A stretch of DNA of 64,000 nucleotides from Hortaea werneckii. Taxonomy: Eukaryota; Ascomycota; Dothideomycetes; Mycosphaerellales; Teratosphaeriaceae. A program made the translations under genes and the position numbers. The notes under the pieces are model-generated. The model saw only the letters and a program-made list of their open reading frames with translations, did not search any database and was not told the origin of the DNA. The DNA lies in the NCBI GenBank assembly GCA_037044905.1, contig JBAOKB010000118.1, positions 669,794 through 733,793 on the forward strand. The letters run 5' to 3'. This document shows, piece after piece, positions 46,101 through 57,073 of the stretch; position 1 is the first letter of the stretch; every line of letters begins with the position of its first letter.

Positions 46101-47713
46101 CTGTGCCGAGCGGGCCATCGGCCAACTCGACGATGCCTGGCTCTAGTATGCCTTCTCTAACTAGCTCGAGGATGATGTCTTCGATGGGTCCAAGTATGTC
46201 TGTTCCATCGGGTGGAGCATCATCAAACTCGACGATGTTGGGCTCTAGCATGTCCTCACCCATCGGCTCCAGCAGGCCATCCTCTATGGCATCCAGTGTG
46301 TTTTCCGTGCCAAGTGGAACGCCAGCAAATTCTACCACGCCCGGATCCAGCATTGTTTCACCCAGTGGCCCAGGTATGGCGTCTTCGATGAACTCGATGA
46401 AGCCTACCATGTCGTCCATGCCAGCCGGATCGCAGGCAAACTCAACGACTCCAAGACCCAGCACGCCTCTACCAAGTGGGTCCAACATGGCACCTTCAAT
46501 GGGATCTGGTATGTCATCACCGCCGACCGTCACGGTAAACTCAACAACGTCGGGCTTCATTTCGTCAACATCTGTGGGCTCCAGCATGGTGTCAACACCC
46601 AATGCGCCCACGAACACGTCTGGCATGATTTCCAGCACGACCCTGCAGGGATCTAGTATGGTCTCAATGCCAACTGCGCCTGGAAACTCGTCAGGATTCC
46701 CGACTGGCTCAAACATGGGATCATCCATGACCTCCGGCCGGGCAACATCGATGGGCTCCAGCATAAGTCAGTCACTACCCTCTGGTATGGGATCATCTAT
46801 GGCTTCTAGTGTGGGATCGTCTATGACTTCCGGTAAGGCATCATCAATGGGATCCAGCATAGGGCCATCAATGGGTTCGAGCATGCCGTCTTTTGTTCCT
46901 TCGGGGTCGACAAGCCCAGGCTTTGGGTCCTCAATGGGTTCCAGCTTGGGTTCGGCTACCTCGTTATTCCCTTCAATGCTTCCAACGATGAACATGACCT
47001 CCAATTCCAGTATGCCGACAGGGTCTTCCAATTTCACAAGACCAGCTGGGATGCCTCCGACAACTTCGCCGGGAATCACCAGTCCACTTCCAACTACTCC
47101 ACGGACGAGTGGCCCAGGCTACGGGACTACTACGACCATCATAATCACTGTAACCGTCACCCAATCTGTGGGAATTCCCACTACGACAAAGGTAATCGAG
47201 TCAAGTGGTACAAGGACAACGCCTCAGACCATCACAACCACTTTGATCCAGACGACCACGGTCACGCAGTCAGTGGGATTATCGACAACGACAAAGATAA
47301 TCGAATCAAGTGGTACAATGACAACGCCCCAGATCGTCACAACTACTGTTATTCAAACGACGGGTCCGGTCATCACTGTCACGGAAACAAAAGGACCAGG
47401 CCAATCTCCCCCAGTGGTCACAAAGACGGTCACGGAAAGAATTGGATCGTCATCGACCCCTCAAGTCGTCACAACGACGGTCGCTCAAGTGGTTGGATCT
47501 ATGACGGCGCCTGGTGGCTCTGAGTCTCTATCAACTTCGTCTCAAGGGTTCATTTCTATGTGCAAGAGCACCACTACTTGTAAGTGAGATATCTTAGCTA
47601 TTTTGCGAAAGTTACTGACCATTCTTGCACCAGACTACACCACGTGCGCTGCCCCAACATATGCGTATGGACACAGACACGGAGGTGGATGGCGCGGTTG
47701 GGGCGAGTGGTAG
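43107..47713 (+). CDS. Giant Ser/Thr/Met-rich secreted repeat protein (3 exons, 1496 aa)
   Basis: Predicted extracellular mucin-like or cell-wall protein. Exons: 43107-43541, 43604-47579, 47634-47713. The ATG at 43,107 begins the signal peptide (residues 1-18 or 19); an in-frame ATG at 43,062 would spoil it. Residues 20-160 form a Cys-containing beta-rich head (EVHVYLGAEPPKNQAPGKFP, THAAMKEGETGWGDG), a domain seen at the N-terminus of other fungal surface proteins. About 1120 residues of Ser/Thr-rich repeats follow, with recurring units of roughly 17-22 residues built on GSSFMSTS and SSMGSS. Then come two about 38-residue repeats with TVTVTQSVG and TTTKVIESSG. The last exon adds YYTTCAAPTYAYGHRHGGGW and a Trp/Gly-rich tail. 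Heavy O-glycosylation is expected. No clear GPI signal is present. Confidence 0.85.
43690..47060 (+). repeat. Coding tandem repeats, Ser/Met-rich
   Basis: Degenerate direct repeats with recurring TCN-ATG and GGC-TCC-TCN codons. Unit length varies around 50-66 nt. The regular codon pattern leaves long antisense frames open as a by-product. Confidence 0.75.
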
Positions 47714-48538
47714 AGCCTTGCATTTAGATCAAAGAAGAAGAAGGCAGGTGGAGCAACATATGGTTTGACTGCGAGTTGAAGTGCTTTCTGCAGTGGGTTA
47801 GTGCGCTAATTTCTCCTCTTGCACTTCGCAAGACAAACACCTCCGCGGGGCATGTATTCCGGCGAGCTCCTAGCGGGTTCGTACATCTGTTCGTTGCGCA
47901 TGGGTTTTTCTCGATCTACGGCGCGACAAGCGCTCTGTTTGACTGATCTACTAGTATACGGTAGTACGAAAATCATACTGGAGCCTTCTTTGACATCCGA
48001 GTTCCCGTGCGTAGTATCCTACGTCGGAGTGGAAGTCGGTGGTCCCATTGCTGCAACAGTAAGGGTAGAGCCTACATAATACACGTATCGCCTCGAATCA
48101 CGAGCACGGCAAACGTCGAGTGCAGATCGCAGTGACGTATTTGGGCCAAAACACGAGAGCTTGTTCCAGACTTGACCGAATCGGCTTTGGCCTGCCTTGG
48201 AGCCGCAAGCTCGCTTCAAGCACGGCGTGGGGAAGATGGACTATATTTAGTGATTGCTCTACATGGTTCTCCAAACTAATGCGTTTTGAGACCAGCTGTA
48301 AGCCTGCTCCGCTCGTATTTATTAAGGCAAAGTAGCACTGCTTTTGGGAAGTGTCACCGCAGATCTCACGCTTGAATCGAAGGTCCGAGTTGTCAAGTAG
48401 TTATATAGCAGCGTAAACAATCCCCTTTCACCTCTTCACTCTATCCCTTCATCTTCCATCCCATCACCATAGACAGCTTTTGCCCGAACGACGCTGCCAT
48501 CCTACTTGATCCTCTTCTACTTGATCACATCACCCAAC
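47714..48538. other. Intergenic, promoter of the small secreted protein
   Basis: A TATATAG element near 48,401 lies about 140 nt before the ATG at 48,539 and is followed by a CT-rich leader. No gene is supported. Confidence 0.4.
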
Positions 48539-49000
48539 ATGTTTTTCAAGAACATTCTCACCGCTACCGCCGCCAGCCTGGCGCTTGCCAACGCATCTCC
48601 GGTGCCTGCTGGATCCAATGACCAGCAGCAAGGATTCGAAGTCTCCAACTTCATCTACGGCTGCACCGTTGGCTGCTACTGGTACTTCAACGCCACCGTA
48701 TCCGGAGACAGCGCGAACCACCCATGCGTCTCTACGCCAGTTTACTGCAATGGCAACCTAGACGACGATACCGACTACAAAGAGTGCACCTCGACCGGCA
48801 GGGAGAGCAGCAGCATCTCCGCTTTCATTGAAAAGGCCTCAAACACCCTGTTCCTCCGCTACACAGTCAACGATGTCGAAGCCGGGTCTACCTACAACTA
48901 CTATGGCAACGACACGGTATACGCTGCAACCAGCTCCGATGCAGACAAACAAGAACCGAACTTCTTTGTGCCAGAGACCTCTGTCACTGCTGTGGCATAA
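48539..49000 (+). CDS. Small secreted Cys-containing protein (153 aa)
   Basis: Signal peptide at residues 1-19 (MFFKNILTATAASLALANA), then a mature protein of about 134 residues beginning near SPVPAG. The pattern FEVSNFIYGCTVGCYWYFNA followed by three more spaced Cys and a C-terminal run of alternating polar/hydrophobic strands recalls the beta-barrel secreted proteins around Alt a 1 and similar fungal small secreted proteins. Five cysteines are visible, so one would remain unpaired. An in-frame ATG at 48,506 is rejected because it would precede the signal peptide. It could be an effector or a wall protein; the sequence does not decide. It sits 800 bp from an AT-rich island. Confidence 0.75.
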   Translation: MFFKNILTATAASLALANASPVPAGSNDQQQGFEVSNFIYGCTVGCYWYFNATVSGDSANHPCVSTPVYCNGNLDDDTDYKECTSTGRESSSISAFIEKASNTLFLRYTVNDVEAGSTYNYYGNDTVYAATSSDADKQEPNFFVPETSVTAVA

Positions 49001-49800
49001 ATGAATCCGAGAAAGATACACTGAGGTTTCCAGTGCTGGCTTGATGCAGAAGGTCACAGTCAGTGTTGTATAGCATCCGCAATAGATTCGATATTGGAAA
49101 CAAGAGCACGCCCGCCAATTAAGCTTTCATTCCCTCACAGACTTCTCATTCCGTTACTTTTGCCGTGACGATTAATGTAAGAGGCGATCGCGAGAGTCCT
49201 GTTCCACAACTCCTGGATTGGCCCGAGCCTGCTGGCCTTTGAGTTTGCACTCGTTTCATTCTGTGCAGCAAAGCAGCCCGGCACCGCGATGAACCATGAG
49301 CGAGACGTAATATATAGACCGCTATGAACCACATTGAGATATGTTCAGATAGATTCATCACAATCTCACTCTGATCTTCGCCAACGGCAAGAACCATCTT
49401 TTATCCGTTCGATGGGTACGCTCCGTCGGCGAGATGCAGTCCATATGCAGTCCGCCATCAATCAAGAATCTGTTACATGTGCCGTCGAAGATTGACTTGA
49501 TCTACGTCATTCTTAGGCCGAGAATTTCCGCAAAAAGGAATCTGAATTCTGAGCGCTGGTCAATGCATTTCGGGAACTCCACGCAACGTGTCTAGTCTCA
49601 AGATACATCGCGCAGTGAGCTGCAAGAACAATCCATGAAATTTTGGTTGCAGTCGAATGCAGAAATCCGATGCGCGTCTGTTGACACCACGTTATGAAAG
49701 GTATAGGTCTGAACTTCCTTCTTTTCGGTCTACAAGATTGTTTTGCATGCATTAATTACATTGAAGCGGGTTTCTTTAGCCTGCAGTGGACCAGCAACTT
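49001..49800. other. Intergenic, no gene seen
   Basis: 3' flank of the small secreted protein gene, of normal base composition, leading into the AT-rich island. Confidence 0.4.
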
Positions 49801-51115
49801 TGTGAGAACTATGTAGGTATTAGAAAAGACCTTAGCACTAGAAGGTCTTAGATGTTAGAATGGTCGGGCTAACAGAATCGAGGTCGTCACTAGAGCGAGC
49901 GTCTAAATAGACTTAGAATGGCTCTTTTTCTAAAGGAGAGGGCGTTGTTGTATTGCTATATACTATATGTTGTCCATAGCGCTATAAAGAACTTAACGAA
50001 CATGTGAAAGATCGAAGGACTAGATGTAACAACATTCGGACTTATAGAAGCAAAGTTACTATTAGGCAAGGGACTTACTAGATTAAGGATAATACCTTCC
50101 TATCAACAATGCCGTACTTACGTTTTTTTAGAACATAGGTCTCGTTCTCCTTAGTCTAAAGAACCTAGCGTTTATATAAAACATTTAAACATTTAGAGAC
50201 GTTAGACAAAGCTAGCTAGGCTAAGGCAAACAACATAGAGGATTAAGGATAGCTCTTTTAGATAAACTAAACATACTTAAAGTTATCTTTATTTCTCTAG
50301 TCTAAAGAACCTAGCGCTAGTATATAAAATGCTATATCTTAGTTATAAGTTCTATATAATGTAGTTACTAAGGTAGGTAACGCTAGAGACGGACAGTAGC
50401 GCTTTTCTATAAATATAGACGATCTTTATATGGGCTAATTTTTATATATCAAAAAGACCTAGCATAAATTTATATTTATTAAAATGTCTCTAGTATAAGA
50501 GCTTTTTGGGTATATAAAATAGTTACTAAGATAGGCGTAGTAGGAAATTAAACGTAGTTTTCTTGTCTAATTAAAAGCTAAACTTAGGTACTTAATAATA
50601 TAGAGTAATTCTCTTATAATAGTAGAACCTAGTATAGGTATAGAAGATACCTAGAGATAATTATACTAGAAGTAAGTACTAGACTATTATAGATAGAGAG
50701 TAGTCTTTTACTATAAATCTAAGTGTCACTTAGATTCTAAATTATATATACTTCTATATAGAAAGGGCCTACTATATTAGAGATATAGGGGATTCTCTTT
50801 TCTCTAGTAGAGGAACTATTAGACTATATATAGATATATAACTTTAAGAGTAGCTCTTTTATATAAATTAGAGCTATATTTAGCATCTTAGAAGCGTATT
50901 CTTTCTTATCTAGAGAGTCTAGCAAGGGTGTATATAATAAAAAGATTCTACTCTCTTAAATAAAAGAATAATTTACCTTTATATAGAAGTAAAACATAAA
51001 GAGTAGTTCTTTTCTAAGCTAAGATTATAGCTCTAACTATGTAGGCTAATTGTTCTACGTTAGAAGAACTTCCGACTAATTGTACATAATTAGATAGGCA
51101 TTCACCTAGGTATAT
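49801..51115. repeat. AT-rich, probably RIP-mutated island
   Basis: Sharp drop in GC content and excess of TA dinucleotides compared with both flanks, stops in all frames, and repeated phrases such as TCTAAAGAACCTAGCG (near 50,155 and 50,302). This is how repeats look after repeat-induced point mutation. No element type can be named; the start carries a TGTTAG/CTAACA inverted pair near 49,852-49,873. Confidence 0.7.
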
Positions 51116-52191
51116 CGTCCATAAGAACTGTTAGAGAATTTTGAGTCCCGATATGAAGCTTCGCTTTGGCAAGCAATCTTGGGGGCATTGACATCGTTTT
51201 TGGAAGTCATTATAAGCACGAAAGGCGCCCGCTACGCCAAAGTCTCTCGACAACTTGGAAAGGTAGACATGACGTCCGTGTTTAGAAAAATTGCTACCTT
51301 CGACTTGATCGAGCAGCAGCGGCTAAAATAGAAATGGCAGACCAAAAGCTATCTGTTCTCAACTGCGTGATCGAACGACTACTGTATTTCAAGAAAGATT
51401 AACGATGAGCATGATCCCTCTGGGTTGCGTAGTTCAATCAGTCAGCCAGGTGATCAATCAGCTGTCATGGTTGGCCTTGCGGCACTGGCACTGGCAGTGA
51501 TCTTAGTGAAGAGGACTAGACTGTGTCTTCCAATTCGACAAACACGAGATCAAGCTGGCGGGCGCATGGGCAATGTCATGCAGTTTTATATAGTTGCAAG
51601 TCTCACATAGTCTGTCCAATCTGTGCTTCAATAATATTGTCGAGTCTGCTGTTGCGTTGCCTTGCAACGATCACTTTCATTGCGTTTTGTAGTCTTCACC
51701 TGGATGCAGATGTCATGAATCGAGCTTTGCCGCCTCTTTTATTTACCGCAGAACAACAGCTGCAGCTTGTGACGACACTTCGAAAGGTCAATGGACGGTT
51801 TGGTGTGCTCCTTGCTACTGGCATGTTTGCAGGTGATTGCGATGATCTCGTCTGCTGAGCAAACCGTAATGAACGAAGGTTCAGATCGCCCTTGGTTGAT
51901 GGATTCACGAAGAATGTTCACTGGTTTAAAATGTCGGAGCCGGCTAACTGCGACAATTTGGGCCATCTTTCCATAAATGGCAAGTTCTGACGACACTGTC
52001 AATAACATAAGATGGAAGATAGCATTCTCTCCGTCGTCTGATAACAAAGCTGGTGAGCCTGATAATAATATGCGGTCACACGATAGTTTGAAAGTGCCGT
52101 GGTATCGCGCCAATCTTTCCACTTGTTCATAAGGCAATTATCTTTTGCGCCCCTTCACCCTAGCCAATGCTTGCTCAACCTTGCTCAGCGA
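51116..52191. other. Intergenic, no gene seen
   Basis: Composition returns to normal. A minus-strand open frame of 132 codons (52,137-51,739) has no family feature and is not called. Confidence 0.4.
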
Positions 52192-53436
52192 CTAACACTC
52201 AACCACATCAGGCAGCTTCAACGCATTCCAGCAGTCCCGCGCACAATCTCCGACAGATTTCACCGCTCGCCACTTCAGTTCACGCTCTGCTCGGTCAACA
52301 ATCGCCACGCAAGACCCGACGTCGCCAGCTCTCCTGGGCGCTCTCACAGCAGGGACTTGCTGTTGGGAAGTTTCTTCGAAACTCGTCAAAACCTCAGCTA
52401 CTGTCATGCCTTTCCCAGTGCCCAAGTTGTAAGCCCGGAATGGCTCTCTCTTCACATCGGAAGCTGCTGCCGTGAGAGCGGCGACATGGCCTCTTGCGAG
52501 GTCGACGACATGGATGAAATCACGGATCGCGGTGCCGTCACGCGTGTTCCAGTCAGTGCCGAACACTTCAAGCGTATCCTTTTCCCCCTGCATAACGGAT
52601 GTGACGACAGGGAACAAGTTCGTAGGGGTCTGACGAGGGTCCTCTCGAAGAACGCCGCTGGGATGACAGCCGACAGGGTTGAAGTAGCGCAAGGCTGTGA
52701 TGCGCATAGAGGGATCAGCTCTAGCAAGGTCCGCCAGGATTGCCTCAGAGAAGTACTTGGAGCGGCCATACGGGCTTGTTAAGCCGGTGGCCCCGTTTAG
52801 TTGCAGGATCTTGTTACCGTCCTCATCGATCTGGATTTCGTCGTGGTGCACAAGGTCGTCTTCATGGAGTGGCTCGCCGCTATTAGCCTTCGTGCCGTAG
52901 ACTGTAGCCGAAGAAGAAAAGACGAAGTTCCTGATGCCGTGCTGTTGCAAGGTAGCCAGCAGGTCGACAAGTCCGCAAACGTTGTTTCGGTAATACGCAA
53001 GCGGCTGGGCGATTGATTCAGAAACAGACTTGAATGCTGCAAAGTGAATCACTGCAGATATTCGCGACCGGGAAGCGCTGTATCGAGCGAGCATGTCACT
53101 CATGCCATGGCTGCGATAATCCATCTCGTGGAAGCGAAGAGCTGGCATGATAAGTCCAGTAAGGCGACAATGAGCCTGAGCTAGGGTTGTGATTCGTGTG
53201 AGGACAGTCTTGAAAGAATTGCTGAGGTCGTCCACGACGACCACGTTGAAGCCTTCTTGAAGCAGCTCTAGGACAGTGTGGGATCCTATGTATCCAAGGC
53301 CACCAAGGACCATGATGTAGCTTTTGCCATCGTCCGAAGGGAGACAATCAAATCCTTGATCCCAGAAAGCTGTCTCGTGGCGGAAGTCAAGCCCAGCAGA
53401 AACCAGAGCTGGGCTGCAGCTTGAGATGCCAGGCAT
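52192..53436 (-). CDS. UDP-hexose 4-epimerase (414 aa), Uge3/GalE-like
   Basis: Short-chain dehydrogenase-fold epimerase that interconverts UDP-glucose/UDP-galactose and possibly UDP-GlcNAc/UDP-GalNAc. The ATG at 53,436 is chosen; the frame stays open to 53,607 but the added residues look untranslated. After about 40 extra N-terminal residues comes the NAD-binding GGLGYIGSH (45-53), then VVVVDDLSNS, the substrate Ser region FSSSATVYG and the catalytic Y223-x-x-x-K227 in TSPYGRSK. ALRYFNPVG and RDGTAIRDFIHVVDLA are also typical. The long insertion after VYG (about 185-213) and the N-terminal extension are longer than in yeast or bacterial GalE and recall Aspergillus Uge3. The next gene toward the telomere is a GH114 enzyme on the same strand, which supports a role in galactosaminogalactan synthesis. 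No intron needed. Confidence 0.9.
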   Translation of the reverse strand: MPGISSCSPALVSAGLDFRHETAFWDQGFDCLPSDDGKSYIMVLGGLGYIGSHTVLELLQEGFNVVVVDDLSNSFKTVLTRITTLAQAHCRLTGLIMPALRFHEMDYRSHGMSDMLARYSASRSRISAVIHFAAFKSVSESIAQPLAYYRNNVCGLVDLLATLQQHGIRNFVFSSSATVYGTKANSGEPLHEDDLVHHDEIQIDEDGNKILQLNGATGLTSPYGRSKYFSEAILADLARADPSMRITALRYFNPVGCHPSGVLREDPRQTPTNLFPVVTSVMQGEKDTLEVFGTDWNTRDGTAIRDFIHVVDLARGHVAALTAAASDVKREPFRAYNLGTGKGMTVAEVLTSFEETSQQQVPAVRAPRRAGDVGSCVAIVDRAERELKWRAVKSVGDCARDCWNALKLPDVVEC

Positions 53437-54727
53437 GATTGGCTCAGAGAAGGCGATGAGTTGCTGGTTTCCGTCGATAAACGATGGATATACAATGAGA
53501 ATGAGACAGGCACAGTTGTGAATGGAAGTATTGAAGGAGCGGCAATGCTCACCATTTATGACAATTGACTTGGAGCAACCTTTCAGGACAAATAGCCATC
53601 GTGGCATCTCGAACGTGTTCCAGAGTCCCTAAACGGGCTTCAATTCTTTACTTCGCGCTAAGGTCTTTTCCGCCGACATGAAAACAATCTGCAAGTGTGT
53701 AGACATCGCCAGAATGTTGCCACATTGCAGATTCCCTGTTGGGTGCACCGAATATTGACATGCCCGCAAGAATGAAGAGGAAAACAATCAATCTTATGCA
53801 ACACGGGTGGATAAAAGAGCCAGAACTCGCCTCTTCCTTGGATAATATTGCGCAATGCAGTTGCCGCGCAGTCTCGAATCATTAGCTGGCAAGAGATTGG
53901 CAGACGATGCTCATCTTTTTCGCCTGGCGTGCCGTGCGTTCCATTTATGGTCCAACAAGCGCTATTGGTTGTAGCCACGGCAAGTGGCTAGACAAAGATA
54001 CCGAGGTACTCGAATGTGTGGCCTAATCTATGCAAGAAGAAAGTCGCCCTGATTGACAATAGACTAACGGGTTGGCCTGATTGTAACGTCAAAATTGCAT
54101 GTCGAGATAAAGACTCTAAAACCTGCTTCGGTTGATCCAACGACATTTGCTGCAATAGTGAAGGCGCTCTTGCGCGAAAGTCTCGATTCTCGTGGCATGT
54201 CTCGCTCATGTCCGTAGACCTACGATGGCAAATTGACATGGCTCGCAGGAGCGCATTGCCAAGAGATCACTTCCCGAAGTGTGAGTTCGGGGCGCTACGA
54301 GCAAGCCAGGAACAGGTGGAATTCCCCGCGGGTATGCAGGAATGAATTGCGCCTCCTGCACGTTTCCGATTCTGGGATGCCGGTTTTCATGTTCAAGCAG
54401 AGATGATCAAATTCAACGTCTAGCTGATGGGGTGCATTTCCAGGAAGGTGAAGAGAGAACGAAAAGGGTACAAACAAATGATACCATACAAGGATCCTAA
54501 AACATGCAGGCTCCTGCCTTCAGAATTTTTGGTAGCGATCAACGCTTTCCATGGAGCACCGAAATATCCGGACTGAACCTGCCTCCGGAATTCAAGAAAG
54601 CAATGGCTGCGGATAATGCTGTGCAGGATATTAAAGTAGGGTACCAGACCTATCGTACTCCTTCGACGGCAATGAAGATGGATGAAGCTTTGCGAATTGG
54701 TATGTCGGATTGTACGTGCTCAGCTCA
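53437..54727. other. Intergenic between epimerase and GH114 gene, no gene seen
   Basis: 1.3 kb of ordinary composition without a supported reading frame. It contains the epimerase promoter and the 3' flank of the GH114 gene. Confidence 0.4.
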
Positions 54728-55790
54728 TCATCTCAATATTGCTGTGCGTACTGCTTCGCCGTCACAATACTGTGCCCATCCATCGAGCGATTCGTCTTTG
54801 AGAATGATACTGAAGCCATCACTCCCGGCGGCGTCGTCCTTGTTACTGCAGATACGAGAGATCTTATTGGGAGCTACGTTTCCGGCATCTGTCTTCGAAG
54901 GGTATTCGATTTGAAAAACGGGCTTGTTTGCGTTGATGAAAGGTGCGAAGTTCCCGCATTCCTCATATTCCGTGCACTCTTCAACGACAGAGAAATGCAC
55001 GTCGGATTCGATATCGGATACTATTTCTGCCGCATTCTTGAGACCAATCGATAGACCATTGGCCTGGGCCTGTTGTGAAAGGAATCGTATAAACTTGATT
55101 GAGTCGTATGCTCCAAGGTCTAGACCGTTATCATTGTTCTGGCGAAGGTCAGTCTTGTCTCATCTGAATACAGCCAAGGAAAAGACTTACATAACCGTCA
55201 ATGTTATCCGGATCAATCGCATCGCAGCCCTTCTTTCGGGCGAGCGCAATCCTGTTAGCCATGATGCGTCTCACATTTGGACTGTTGAGGTCGAGCCACT
55301 TCTCATCAAGCCAACCGTCGAGAGGCTCTCCAAGATCTGACTCGCGAAATTGGAATGAGTCCGAACGATAAGGCTCATATGAGCCGGCGCTGAAGTAGCA
55401 GACAACCTTCTTCTCAAGCTTATGCAGAGCATCGATGGTGGAGGGCGGGTTGTCGAAAAGATCAATGTCGAACACGTCGACGTCCGGCTCTATAGCAGGT
55501 GCATTTGGGCTCAGTTCGAGAGGATGACGGAGCACTATCTGCCAAGTCGCCCGAGCTCCAGGTCGCCAGATGGTGTTGTTTCCGTTTGCCGTTTTCTCAA
55601 CAGATCGTGCTAAGAGTCCGGAGGAGCTTGGGTTTCCGCTCTTTGTTTGGACAAATCTGGCGCCTAAACCGGCGGCCAAGGAGACAGTGGTCAAAGCCAC
55701 GCTGATCATCGCAAGGATTGAAAAGATTCGGGCCTTTCGTTGTCGAGGCTTGGAGCTAGGCTCGTTGAAGTACAAGTTCTCGGTCTCCAT
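54728..55790 (-). CDS. Membrane-anchored GH114 endo-alpha-1,4-polygalactosaminidase (336 aa), Ega3-like
   Basis: Glycoside hydrolase family 114, TIM-barrel enzymes that cut alpha-1,4-linked galactosamine polymers. Exon 1 is 55790-55191 and exon 2 is 55138-54728; the intron (GTAAGT to CGCCAG) joins NIDGY to NNDNGLDLG. A basic N-terminus and one helix at about residues 22-45 predict a type II membrane anchor, as in Aspergillus Ega3. Family motifs are TWQIVLRHPL at strand 1, KVVCYFSAGSYEPYRSD, GCDAIDPDNIDGY with candidate acidic catalytic residues, LSIGLKNAAE and VVEECTEYEEC. Length matches Ega3. In the Aspergillus galactosaminogalactan cluster ega3 sits beside uge3; here the neighbour is a Uge3-like epimerase. 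An alternative ATG at 55,985 would place 65 residues before the anchor and is less likely. Confidence 0.88.
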
Positions 55791-56300
55791 TTGATGAATT
55801 GATGTCCGGCAGCATTCAAGATCAAGCGATGGACCGTTTGGCGAAGCTACTTTGTTATATGGTCGATTTGCAAATGAGGGTGAATGGGTTGCAACAGAGC
55901 GGAACTGCCGACGATTATATCGTGAAAGGTGTGACATGTCTCCGCGCTTCAAAGGCAAGTTACAGCAAGCGCTGGGCCTGGCCATTTCCGCTTTTTAGGG
56001 CCGTCAAATTTCCACCATGTCGGTCGGCGCGCTTATTCATGCGGCTCACTCTGACACGGTCCGTAGTCATTTTAGTCTGCAGGTCGCCCTTACCTTAATC
56101 GAAAAACAACATGTGCTGCATGTTCTATCTGAAACGCCGTTTTCTTTCCGAAGGTTGCCAAGGGGCAAATGTAAGGAGGGTTGCTTAGGACAGAATGTGC
56201 GTCGCTATGTGCGCGAACGTTATTTGTATGTTCGTTGCTACACCTTAAGATCTAGATGGCCATTTTGTTCTACTCCTCTCTCGGATTACCTTTCCCTACT
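55791..56300. other. Intergenic, no gene seen
   Basis: Upstream flank of the GH114 gene, grading into the second AT-rich island. Confidence 0.35.
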
Positions 56301-56510
56301 AAGAAAGAGATAAATCTCCCGTTAGTTAGAAATCCCGCGTTATAACTTGGTCCTATCTCCGTTGTCTTACTACATAAAACTCGCCGTATATTCGGTATAC
56401 CTACATTAACAAGAGTACTAAACAAAGTAGTAGTTATTGCACGTGTTGCGATCGCGTTTCGTATAGCATGTATACCCCTTTAGTAACTAGGAAAGTACTA
56501 GTTAAAATCC

Positions 56511-56825
56511 AAATAGTCCTAAACTAAATAGTCCTAAACTAAATGGTCCTAAACTAAATAGGCCTAGACTAAATAGTCCTAAACTAAATAGCCCGAAAAC
56601 AATAGGCCTAAACTAAATAGTCCTAAACTAAATAGTCTAAAACTAAATAGCCTAAAAATAGTAGGCCTAAACTAAGTAGCCTAAAACTAAATAGCCTAAT
56701 AGGTCTAAACTAAATAGCCTAAAACTAAATGGCCTAATAGGCCTAATAGGCCCTAATAGGCCTAAAACTAAATAGGCCTAAAACTAAATAGGCCTAAATA
56801 GCCTAAATAGCCTAAACAACCTAAC
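56511..56825 (+). repeat. Minisatellite, 15-16 nt unit
   Basis: About twenty imperfect copies of a unit close to AGTCCTAAACTAAAT or AGGCCTAAAACTAAAT, becoming shorter (AATAGCCTAA) toward the right end. Every unit contains CCTAA, as does the telomeric C-strand, but the period is not 6. Confidence 0.8.
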
Positions 56826-57073
56826 TAATATAAGACTATAAATCTAATCTTCTAGGGCCTAAGGGTTAGAGTTAGAGGTCTTATCTATAATATCTTCTTA
56901 TAAGGACTTATTCTATTATAATATTAGAATTTATAACCTTATAATATACTAGATACTAGCTATAATATTAATAAGGACGCGTAAAGGCCTAATTTAGATA
57001 ATACTAAAGAGTAATATAATCTATCTAGGACCTTTCTACTTATAAGTAAATAGTAGATAGTTTAGTACTATAA

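Noticed and set aside
44824..46764. Antisense open frame of 646 codons, acidic, opposite the repeat-rich gene
   Set aside because: It follows from the repeated TCN-ATG codons on the sense strand. It has no promoter or domain, and the sense strand has a signal peptide and consistent splicing.
51739..52137. 132-codon minus-strand frame beside the epimerase gene
   Set aside because: No domain-like pattern; probably chance in a region of normal composition.
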